A stretch of 12,033 nucleotides of DNA from an uncultured Methanobrevibacter sp. (lineage in GTDB: Archaea > Methanobacteriota > Methanobacteria > Methanobacteriales > Methanobacteriaceae): assembly GCA_946611495.1 (NCBI GenBank), contig CAMODR010000012.1, positions 1 to 12,033 of the forward strand, written 5' to 3'. Shown piece after piece: positions 1-5,926 of the stretch. Every line of letters starts with the position of its first letter. Position 1 is the first letter of the stretch. Both the position numbers and the translations under genes were made by a program. Under the pieces are notes generated by a model. It was not told where the DNA came from. It ran no database searches and saw only the letters and a list, made by a program, of their open reading frames with translations.

Positions 1-605
1 CTTTTATCTGAAGAACTGCTTTTGCTGCTATCTGCTGATTTGCTGGAATCGCTGCTTTTATTGTCAGTCTTTTCAGTGTAAGTTTTAGTATCACTTGTCT
101 TATTCTTTTTCTCTATGTTTTTGTTAGCATTTGTATTGTTCTTATCGCTTGTTGCATTTTTGACTGTTTTGTTTTCAGTCAAGTTCTTATCATCACTTTG
201 ATTGTTACTTACATTATCGTGATTTAAGCTATAATCATTTAAGTTTGAATCGTCAAAGGTGTCATTTGATAAAGGGATTATTGAATTAAATCCATTGTCC
301 CCATTTCCACCATTAAAAATTGTCACTCCAGTAACAGCACCAATAGCTAAAATGATAACTAGTGCACAGATTATAGGGATCTTGTAAGTGCCAAAGAAAG
401 ATTCTTTTTTATTTTCATCAATAACGTCTTTCTTGAATGTATTTACAGGACTTAATGTGGTTCCGCACTTAAGGCAGAACTTTGCATCTGGCTTGTTTAC
501 ACTGTTACAATTTGGACAAATCTTGGTTGTATTTAGTTGTAATCCACAATTTCTACAAAATTTTTCATCATCTTTGTTTTCTGTATTACATTTAGGACAT
601 ATCAT
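1..605 (-). CDS. Double zinc-ribbon membrane protein (C-terminus beyond the left edge)
   Basis: Function unknown. About 201 codons are visible and no stop is reached before the window edge. Two zinc ribbons of the CxxC...FCxxCG type lie at the N-terminus: Cys 3/6/17/20 and Cys 30/33/44/47. A short linker and one strongly hydrophobic segment (about 76-97) follow. The remainder is low-complexity, rich in Asn, Lys, Asp, Thr and Ser, and ends in a Ser/Lys-rich stretch. This is the zinc_ribbon_2 plus single-TM architecture common in Methanobrevibacter. Ribbons would face the cytoplasm and the disordered tail would be outside (inference). The ATG at 603-605 is chosen because GGGGTGA lies at a suitable distance upstream; an in-frame GTG at 612-614 overlaps that site and is less likely. 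A longer ORF on the opposite strand here is a shadow. Confidence 0.85.
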   Translation of the reverse strand, partial: MICPKCNTENKDDEKFCRNCGLQLNTTKICPNCNSVNKPDAKFCLKCGTTLSPVNTFKKDVIDENKKESFFGTYKIPIICALVIILAIGAVTGVTIFNGGNGDNGFNSIIPLSNDTFDDSNLNDYSLNHDNVSNNQSDDKNLTENKTVKNATSDKNNTNANKNIEKKNKTSDTKTYTEKTDNKSSDSSKSADSSKSSSSDK

Positions 606-624
606 CTTTTTCACCCCCTGTATT

Positions 625-661
625 AATTTATAAAAATACAGAGATTGAATATTTTATTCAA
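625..661 (-). promoter_or_regulatory. Promoter and possible operator of the zinc-ribbon gene
   Basis: On the minus strand a TATA-like run (TTTTTATAAATT, about 626-637) lies 20-30 bases before the gene. Just upstream of it, at 645-661, is a perfect 7-bp inverted repeat with a 3-base centre (TTGAATA/TATTCAA). Its position next to the TATA box would suit a regulator site. With such A+T-rich DNA a chance palindrome cannot be excluded. Confidence 0.4.
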
Positions 662-813
662 CAATATTATTATGTTATTCTATATTTAAATATTGTTGTT
701 TTTAGTTGATACGAAAAGATAGTTGAAAACAGCCATATATTTTAATCATTTAAATTTTATTTGAAAAAAGAGTAAATTATAAAATTTTATTTAATAAAAT
801 AGTTTTAAAAATT

Positions 814-843
814 AAAAAAATGTTTAAAAAGAGTTTAAAAAAG
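814..843 (-). terminator. Oligo-T termination region after the PIN-domain gene
   Basis: Directly behind the TAG stop at 851-853 the minus strand carries three T runs (T6, T5 and T7). Consecutive oligo-T tracts without a strong hairpin are the usual archaeal transcription termination signal. Confidence 0.45.
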
Positions 844-850
844 AATGCAT

Positions 851-1321
851 CTAATGAGATAATTTATTAATAATCTCCATAGACTCTTTTTTGGAAATGG
901 TTTTCTTTTCCACAAGGCTATTTAAAATGTCTCTTGTTGTAATGCACTTTATTCCATATTCCTCTAAATAAGACTCGATTAGCTCTGGATTATTAAAGGC
1001 AAGATCTTTATTGTGCTTAACTGCAAGTGCGATTGAAGAGGCCTCACCTTCTCCTAAAATCTTTTTATCCAAATCATTGGTAATTTCATAATAAAGGTCA
1101 TAAACTGCTGTGTTGATGCTGATTTCTTCAATCTTAATGAATTTTTTTTCTATAAGTGAATCTAATTCTTCCCTAATATATTTTGGAATACTTGGATTGG
1201 ATAAGGTGCTATAAACCTTATTTGAAATAATTATCCTTTTAAATTCACTTTCCAATAAATCGGATCTCTTAAGCTTTAAAAAATTCATCAAACAGTCTAT
1301 ATTAAAAACAATAATTTTCAT
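851..1321 (-). CDS. PIN-domain protein, probable RNase-type toxin or degenerate relative
   Basis: 156 aa. PIN domains are metal-dependent RNases, often the toxin of VapBC-like pairs. The N-terminus (MKIIVFNIDCLMNFL) resembles a PIN subfamily that I recall as beginning IIFDTDCLSSFL. The mid-protein motif GEGEASSIALA carries the expected acidic residue, and AFNN and ITTRDIL match later family motifs. The first catalytic Asp of the family appears to be Asn7 here, followed by Ile rather than Thr, so activity may be lost or altered; Asp9 is kept. The ATG at 1319-1321 is preferred over the GTG two codons upstream because that GTG is part of the GGGTGAT ribosome-binding site. No adjacent small antitoxin gene is seen. 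The same-strand genes upstream are a metallopeptidase and an HTH regulator, separated by a 363-base spacer. The subfamily assignment is from memory of the motif. Confidence 0.72.
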   Translation of the reverse strand: MKIIVFNIDCLMNFLKLKRSDLLESEFKRIIISNKVYSTLSNPSIPKYIREELDSLIEKKFIKIEEISINTAVYDLYYEITNDLDKKILGEGEASSIALAVKHNKDLAFNNPELIESYLEEYGIKCITTRDILNSLVEKKTISKKESMEIINKLSH

Positions 1322-1513
1322 AATCACCCACTCTACATATAACTTTTAAAAATTAAACATTTACGCCTTATTAAAATAAATAATGAATATAATAATTATA
1401 TTTCAAACTTAACTCATTATTGATTTTAATTTTAAACCATACATTTTATGCAATCGGTTTTTTATAAACTTATGCATAAATAGGTCTGATCTTTTTTATT
1501 CCCCTCACTAAAA

Positions 1514-1533
1514 TAATAGGTAATAACCTATTA
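1514..1533. promoter_or_regulatory. Inverted repeat, candidate operator upstream of the PIN gene
   Basis: TAATAGGT and ACCTATTA form a perfect 8-bp inverted repeat around a 4-base centre (AATA). It lies about 195 bases upstream of the PIN gene start. It contains G/C pairs, which makes it less trivial than most palindromes in this A+T-rich DNA. It could be a binding site for the XRE regulator encoded upstream, or a small hairpin; there is no direct evidence for either. Confidence 0.35.
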
Positions 1534-1583
1534 AAAAAATTAAACCTTTACATAATAATATTTTCATTTATTTTTGCCCAATT

Positions 1584-1677
1584 ATAACTTTTGATTGAAA
1601 TTAGAATTAAGTTATTTATTTTCTATATTTATAACTTTCATTGAAATTAGAAGTTAAGTTATTTATTTTCTATATTT
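1584..1677. repeat. 47-bp tandem repeat, two copies, similar to the 3' end of the adjacent gene
   Basis: Two adjacent 47-base units, 1584-1630 and 1631-1677, differ at only a few positions. They share ATTGAAATTAGAA and the run AAGTTATTTATTTTCTATAT. Part of the unit recurs a third time at about 1690-1712 (TTTCATTGAAATTAAAAGT), which is inside the last codons of the metallopeptidase gene. The array therefore looks like a tandem duplication of the gene's 3' end. It is not CRISPR: there are no spacers. Confidence 0.85.
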
Positions 1678-1684
1678 ATAATTT

Positions 1685-2461
1685 TTACTTTTCATTGAAA
1701 TTAAAAGTCAAATCACTTCTGAAAGCATCTAATAGCAATTCATCTCTTTTTCCATCGGATATCCTATTTTCCAAGAAAGCCTTTTCAACCAATCGGATGT
1801 ATTTGCCTAAGGAATAGTACTTTTTAGACTCATCAGATTGGACATATAAATCGTCACTGAATCCATTTATTCTAGCTTCATAACCAATATAGACGTTGCG
1901 GAACTTTAGGCATTCTTCTTTAGTGATGAATCCTTGTTCCCTTAGTCGAAATAGCATTGCATGATGGCTCATTTGGAAGAATTGTTCAGCACGAATTGTA
2001 TCTTCTAATGTCCACCTTCCAATATTATTTGTTTTGTAATAACGTTCCAATCCTTCATAAGGCATTATCAGATATGATGCGAATATGTTGGCTTCAAGTT
2101 CTGAATCGTCATCATTTGAGCTTTCACAGATGATTAAATCACGTTGGTCGTCTTCAAATAGAAGATGATACAATTCATGTGCCAATGTGAATCTTTGTCT
2201 GCCTCTTGACATGTTTGAATTGATGCATACAACCATATCATCACTATCAGAGTCTATTTGGTCCATTGAATCGTTTCTAAATAGATTTATATTCTTTATG
2301 CACATGCCGCTTGTATTGTCGGACATTGGATAAAAAAGAATAGTTAGGTCTGGAAGCTTTGATAAGACTATGGAAAATAAGTCTATAGGGCTATATGGAT
2401 TCAATTCCCAATCTCTTCTTAATTCAACAGCAAATGAATTTAATTTAATTCTGTCTCTCAT
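1685..2461 (-). CDS. ImmA/IrrE-type (M78) zinc metallopeptidase
   Basis: 258 aa. The zinc motif HELYH is at residues 95-99 (context RFTLAHELYHLLFED). The downstream ELEANIFASYLIMP (121-134) matches the family's E-xx-AN-FA-xx-LxMP motif, which supplies the third ligand (Glu). ImmA of ICEBs1 and IrrE of Deinococcus, members of this family, cleave an XRE-type repressor to switch on genes. Here an XRE regulator lies 119 bases upstream on the same strand, which strongly suggests enzyme and substrate (inference). The N-terminal 90 residues and the C-terminal 100 are not recognised beyond the family. The ATG at 2459-2461 follows AAAGTGATT at a short distance. The C-terminal codons resemble the tandem repeat just beyond the stop, so the end of the protein may have been altered by duplication. 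Confidence 0.88.
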   Translation of the reverse strand: MRDRIKLNSFAVELRRDWELNPYSPIDLFSIVLSKLPDLTILFYPMSDNTSGMCIKNINLFRNDSMDQIDSDSDDMVVCINSNMSRGRQRFTLAHELYHLLFEDDQRDLIICESSNDDDSELEANIFASYLIMPYEGLERYYKTNNIGRWTLEDTIRAEQFFQMSHHAMLFRLREQGFITKEECLKFRNVYIGYEARINGFSDDLYVQSDESKKYYSLGKYIRLVEKAFLENRISDGKRDELLLDAFRSDLTFNFNEK

Positions 2462-2580
2462 TTAATCACTTTAGAACATTTTTCGTGACTTATAGAATTT
2501 AATAGGCAAGATAAATACTTTGCTAATATGATAAAATTATCTATTAAATTTAATATAATTGATATCTAGCATTCTTTTAT

Positions 2581-2925
2581 TTATTTATCATTTTCACTGT
2601 CATCATCAGTAATATCGTTTAAGAAACGCATATTTAAGATGATCTTATGCACTGAGGATATACAATCCAAATCTTCTCTTGCAGCATTTTTAGATCTAAA
2701 AGAAAAGTTCACTGCATTATACTCATCATTTTTACATAGAATATAAGAATCTGTACATCCATATAAAGCACAAAGCTTGTCAAGCAATGAAAGGTTTAGG
2801 TTTCTGTTGCCTGCTTCGATTTGTGATAATAATGGTTGTGAAATGCCTAAATAATTAGCTAAATCAGATTGAGACAATCCTTTGGATTCTCGTAATTCCT
2901 GTAATCTTTTACCTATTTTTTTCAT
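2581..2925 (-). CDS. XRE-family helix-turn-helix regulator
   Basis: 114 aa. A cro/C1-type HTH fills residues 3-63, with a helix-turn-helix in LSQSDLANYLGISQ followed by QIEAGNR. The C-terminal part contains NFSFRSKNAAREDLDCI and VHKIILN, a segment I associate with the linker of regulators fused or paired to ImmA/IrrE peptidases. The protein ends in an Asp-rich tail. It is probably a repressor of its own region, cleaved by the peptidase encoded next (inference from the family). Start choice: GTG 2934, ATG 2931 and ATG 2925 are in frame. ATG 2925 is preferred because GTGAT just upstream acts as a ribosome-binding site and the domain begins there. A TATA box at 2971-2978 fits this start. Confidence 0.87.
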   Translation of the reverse strand: MKKIGKRLQELRESKGLSQSDLANYLGISQPLLSQIEAGNRNLNLSLLDKLCALYGCTDSYILCKNDEYNAVNFSFRSKNAAREDLDCISSVHKIILNMRFLNDITDDDSENDK

Positions 2926-2970
2926 TGACATCACATCAACTAATTCTATTAATATATTTGTAATATGGAC

Positions 2971-2978
2971 TTATAAAG
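2971..2978 (-). promoter_or_regulatory. TATA box of the XRE regulator gene
   Basis: CTTTATAA on the minus strand lies about 50 bases before the ATG at 2925. That predicts a transcript start near 2950 and a short leader of about 25 bases. Confidence 0.45.
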
Positions 2979-3413
2979 ATTGCTATTTTTTTATTACAAT
3001 CTTGATTTTTTATTTTGGCAAAGATTAAAATATATATTTAAAATTCAAATTTCATTTAATGAATGTCTATTTTTCAACGATTTTTTTAAATCATTCAGTT
3101 TTGTTATTATTTTTTAGAATAGTTAGAATATGTTTATTTTTTATAAAAAATAAAATTTATAATTAGTCCTTTTATGATTTATCATTTAAATTATCAATTA
3201 TTTTATTTATAAAATCATATTAGTTTGGTAAAAAATATGGAAATTTTTTAATATTGATATTACAATCACTTTATTCTTTAGCTTTTAAAAGCAAATTAAT
3301 TAAATATTGAAAATCAAATATAGTTATAATGGATTTAATTTTAAAAATCTTTTAGAATGAAATAAAAAGATATACTTGTAAAAGTTATTATATATCTTAA
3401 AAATTTTTAGATA

Positions 3414-3422
3414 CTTATAAAT
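3414..3422 (+). promoter_or_regulatory. TATA box of the Mrr_N-SHOCT gene
   Basis: CTTATAAAT lies about 40-48 bases before the ATG at 3462. Transcription would start near 3443-3448, which is downstream of the upstream TTG at 3438. This supports the ATG as the true start. Confidence 0.45.
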
Positions 3423-3461
3423 TTATTAAAATACTTATTGAAATATTATAAAGGCGATATT

Positions 3462-4196
3462 ATGGCAGTTCCTGAAATAAATGATTTATTAATTCCTTTG
3501 CTTGAAACCATTAAGGATAAGGGCGAATATAAAATTAAAGAAGTCACTGATGATGTTATTGATATGATTGACATTTCTGATGAGGATAAGGAGATAAAAT
3601 TGCCTAATGGCGAGACTGTAATCGAATCCAGAATCAGTACAGCAAACACCTATTTGAAAAAGGCTGAATTGATTGAATCTAACAGGTTCCTATATTATAA
3701 CATAACAGAGGAAGGACTAAGAGTGTTGGAAGAAAATCCTGATGGAATCGATGAGGAAGACCTTATGCAATATCCTGGATTTAAGGAATTAAGATCAGTA
3801 TTTTCTAAAGAAAATGTTCCAGAAGAGATTCCAAGTCCTCAAGACGCTTTTAAGGATGCATTAGCAAAGCAGATGGAAGAGGTAAGAGCGGAAATTAATG
3901 ATGATGTGATGCAGGAAAATAAGGTTAAATACTTTGTTCCTAAAGATCAAAAGGAATCAAATGAAGTCTATGGAATCAAAAGCCGTAGGGATCAGATTAA
4001 AAAGGATACTGAAGAAAAGAAAAAGTGTCATGACAAGCATAAGCATCATCATGGCCATCATCATAAGAAAAAATATATTGTTTATAAGGAATTCTCTCCT
4101 GCAGATGAGCTATTGAAATATGCAGAACTCTTAGAGAGAGGCTATTTGACAAGAGAAGAATTCGATAGGAAAAAAGAAGAGTTATTAAAATTATAA
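3462..4196 (+). CDS. Mrr N-terminal winged-helix / His-rich / SHOCT fusion protein
   Basis: 244 aa, function unknown. Residues 1-92 match the Mrr N-terminal winged-helix domain: MAVPEINDLLIPLLETI at the start, then RISTANTYLKKAELIE and YYNITEEGLRVLEE. In restriction enzymes that domain reads DNA, but the Mrr nuclease domain is absent. A charged linker follows (93-188), then a Cys/His-rich cluster (189-201, KKCHDKHKHHHGHHHKKK region) that could bind metal. Residues 214-243 (ADELLKYAELLERGYLTREEF and onward) form a SHOCT domain, a short C-terminal helical domain thought to mediate interactions. The ATG at 3462 is chosen over TTG 3438: the Mrr_N domain starts MAVP, AAGGCGAT lies upstream, and the TATA box fits. 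The gene stands alone, divergent from the XRE gene and convergent with the next. A DNA-binding, possibly metal-responsive, regulator is the best guess. Confidence 0.8.
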   Translation: MAVPEINDLLIPLLETIKDKGEYKIKEVTDDVIDMIDISDEDKEIKLPNGETVIESRISTANTYLKKAELIESNRFLYYNITEEGLRVLEENPDGIDEEDLMQYPGFKELRSVFSKENVPEEIPSPQDAFKDALAKQMEEVRAEINDDVMQENKVKYFVPKDQKESNEVYGIKSRRDQIKKDTEEKKKCHDKHKHHHGHHHKKKYIVYKEFSPADELLKYAELLERGYLTREEFDRKKEELLKL

Positions 4197-4203
4197 TAAT
4201 CTC

Positions 4204-4227
4204 TTTTTTCATCATATCTTTTTTTTT
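4204..4227 (+). terminator. Oligo-T terminator after the Mrr_N-SHOCT gene
   Basis: Two T runs (T6 at 4204-4209, T9 at 4219-4227) start eight bases past the TAA stop, in the 99-base gap between convergent genes. No hairpin is needed for archaeal oligo-T termination. Confidence 0.5.
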
Positions 4228-4295
4228 AATTGTTATTATTTAAGTATAACTTCTTTTAAAACATATCAATTAATTTAATAATTTCTATTTTTTAA

Positions 4296-5498
4296 TCAGT
4301 ATTCCTCACAGTAGATGTTTACTGCATTTTCAACTTCTTCTCCAGTCTTCTTATTAAAATCCTTTTCTAAGAAGAAAGATACCTTAGTTCCTTCGTAAAT
4401 AAAGCTTTTATCGTCCTGGAACTCAAATGCATTAAAATAGTATGAGTCTTTGCCAGATTTGATGAATCCTGATTTTTGATGGTCGAAGACTTTTGTAATA
4501 GTTCCATATTTTCTCTCTTGGCCTATGAATTTTAAGCTAAGCCAAAGATTGGATAATTCATCGTAGATTGTTTTATAGTCAGTATTTTCCAAATCCAATT
4601 CATAGGAAGCAAGCTCTTTATCCCATCCTTCTTCTTGAGCCCATTCATTAGCATTGCGTATTGTATAAACCAAGTACTTATGCCAAATGTATTCATCTTC
4701 ATAGCCTTTGATTTTTAAAATGTCTCCAATGAGCAAGAAGAGTTTTAATTTGCTTTCTATTTTGCCGTCATGGGATAATGCAGCTCTTGCTGCCCATTTG
4801 GCAGATGAATCATAATCCTCTTTTTTGAAGTAGTTAATTGCAATCTCATTGAAAAAGAACCATTCCTTCTTTACCTTAGTGATATCTTCCAAATACTCTA
4901 ATGCAGCATCATATTCTCCAAGTTCCCTATATGATTTGGCTATCTTGTATTTAAACCAAATGTCATTTGAATTATTGAAGGCAGGGATTGTCTCAAGTGC
5001 CTCATTTGATAGCTTGATTACATCGTTATATTTTTTTATTTCAAAGAGCCCTTTTGTGATTTGCAAATACCAGTTTTCCTTGTTTGAATTGTATTTATGA
5101 GTATCGTCTCTTTTACCTTGGGTGTTGCTTAAGTATTGTGGATTTAACTTGTCTGCCCAAGCTATAAGCTTATATGCATTGTTGTTAAAGGTAATGTTGT
5201 CTGAATAGAATTTCATTAGCTTTAAGATTGAAATTGTGTATGCGCAAGGAACATCCTTTCTGGATGCATTCCTTTGGGATGTATATTGGATCAATTCCTT
5301 GACATTCTCTTCTAGTTCGTTAATGTTGGTGGAGTTTTTTATTTTTACAAAGTATATGTCCCATGCATATCTTCCTTTATCCTGCTTGGAAAGCTTTTCT
5401 CCAGATTCTAAGTATGATTGGTAGTGTTTTAGTGATTCTTCATACTTTTTGACTCTATTATATTCTCTTGCCTTTTCTAAATCTGTTGCGGTAGTCAA
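4296..5498 (-). CDS. TPR protein with C-terminal cold-shock-like OB fold
   Basis: 400 aa, exact function unknown. The first 325 residues are helical with TPR-like repeats. The clearest is at 183-206 (YKIAKSYRELGEYDAALEYL); others lie near 5-30, 143-170 and 214-240. The last 70 residues (about 331-398) resemble a cold-shock domain: YGTITKVF, then KSGFIK (342-347, RNP1-like), YYFNAFEF (353-360, RNP2-like), and EGTKVSFFLEKDFNKKTG followed by ENAVNI. Such OB folds bind single-stranded RNA or DNA, so an RNA-linked scaffold is likely (inference). No signal peptide or membrane segment is seen. The start is TTG at 5496-5498, with GGGG nine bases upstream. An in-frame TAG lies just before that site and the next Met is near residue 95, so the TTG is well supported. 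The gene is convergent with the preceding one and follows a long leader-like spacer. Confidence 0.75.
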   Translation of the reverse strand: MTTATDLEKAREYNRVKKYEESLKHYQSYLESGEKLSKQDKGRYAWDIYFVKIKNSTNINELEENVKELIQYTSQRNASRKDVPCAYTISILKLMKFYSDNITFNNNAYKLIAWADKLNPQYLSNTQGKRDDTHKYNSNKENWYLQITKGLFEIKKYNDVIKLSNEALETIPAFNNSNDIWFKYKIAKSYRELGEYDAALEYLEDITKVKKEWFFFNEIAINYFKKEDYDSSAKWAARAALSHDGKIESKLKLFLLIGDILKIKGYEDEYIWHKYLVYTIRNANEWAQEEGWDKELASYELDLENTDYKTIYDELSNLWLSLKFIGQERKYGTITKVFDHQKSGFIKSGKDSYYFNAFEFQDDKSFIYEGTKVSFFLEKDFNKKTGEEVENAVNIYCEEY

Positions 5499-5548
5499 AT
5501 TATCAATCCCCTATTGATTTTAAAAATTATTTAAATAGCTATTTCATT

Positions 5549-5584
5549 TATATTGTCTATATTGTCTATATTGTCTATATTTTC
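5549..5584. repeat. 9-bp short tandem repeat (TATATTGTC)
   Basis: Three perfect copies of TATATTGTC at 5549-5575 are followed by one variant copy (TATATTTTC, 5576-5584). The array lies 51-86 bases upstream of the TTG start of the TPR/cold-shock-domain gene, in promoter or leader position. Copy number could vary between strains by slippage. Confidence 0.85.
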
Positions 5585-5851
5585 TATACTATTATTTATG
5601 TTTATTATCTTTTTAATAATTGTTATCTTAATGATAAACATAGTCATTAGATTTCATAAATTTTTATAAACAATTACATATCTTATCCTCCAAGTGTTAC
5701 AATATATAACATTTAGCTTATATTTAAATATTTCTAAAATTTGAAAATTATTAAAAAAGAGAAGTTTATTTTGATTAAAATTTTAGAATATGAAAAAAAT
5801 TAAAAGAATAGTTATAAGAAATTTAATGAAATTAAATTAAAATTAGTCAAT

Positions 5852-5878
5852 AAAAAATAATAAAAAAGAGTAAAAAAT
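5852..5878 (-). terminator. Oligo-T termination region after the apgM-like gene
   Basis: On the minus strand the stretch reads as a series of T6 tracts (T6 at 5873-5878, T6 at 5862-5867, T6 at 5852-5857), about 50-75 bases past the stop codon. This fits archaeal termination. Confidence 0.4.
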
Positions 5879-5926
5879 AGAGAATAATTATTTAAAACAA
5901 ATAATTACTCATTTAAATCAGTTAAA

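Larger units (their letters stand above)
1322..1684. other. A+T-rich spacer with repeats and palindromes, no gene seen
   Basis: This 363-base gap between the PIN gene and the metallopeptidase gene holds no credible ORF on either strand. It contains the 47-bp tandem repeat (1584-1677), an 8-bp inverted repeat (1514-1533) and a 10-bp perfect palindrome, TTATGCATAA (1470-1479). The promoter of the PIN gene would lie here. Confidence 0.6.
2926..3461. other. Divergent A+T-rich spacer between the XRE gene and the Mrr_N-SHOCT gene
   Basis: About 536 bases with no ORF that looks coding on either strand and no tRNA-like or G+C-rich fold. It must carry the two divergent promoters, whose TATA boxes are listed separately. 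The middle (about 3000-3400) is nearly all A and T, with nothing recognisable. Confidence 0.6.
5499..5926. other. A+T-rich spacer upstream of the TPR/cold-shock-domain gene
   Basis: 428 bases with no gene. Oligo-T tracts on the minus strand at about 5852-5878 probably end the apgM-like transcript. A 9-bp repeat lies at 5549-5584. On the minus strand there is also a strong GGAGG (5687-5691) seven bases before ATG-TAA (5679-5674), an initiation site with no coding region behind it. Possible TATA-like runs occur at about 5718-5729 and 5544-5553, so the leader of the downstream gene could be either about 200 or about 25 bases long. Confidence 0.5.

Noticed and set aside
388..633. Plus-strand ORF of 81 codons
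   Set aside because: It is the complement of the zinc-ribbon gene. The minus frame has clear CxxC motifs, a ribosome-binding site and a membrane helix.
851..1321. Standard VapBC pair with the PIN protein as VapC
   Set aside because: No small antitoxin gene adjoins it on either side, and the first catalytic Asp seems to be missing.
1584..1712. Repeats as a CRISPR array
   Set aside because: Units follow each other directly with no unique spacers and part of the unit lies in a gene.
3438..3461. TTG start eight codons before the ATG of the Mrr_N-SHOCT gene
   Set aside because: It would lie at or before the predicted transcript start and the domain begins at MAVP.
2926..3461. Possible small RNA or hidden gene in the long spacer
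   Set aside because: Sequence is almost entirely A and T, with no coding-like frame and no stable G/C-containing fold that I could find.
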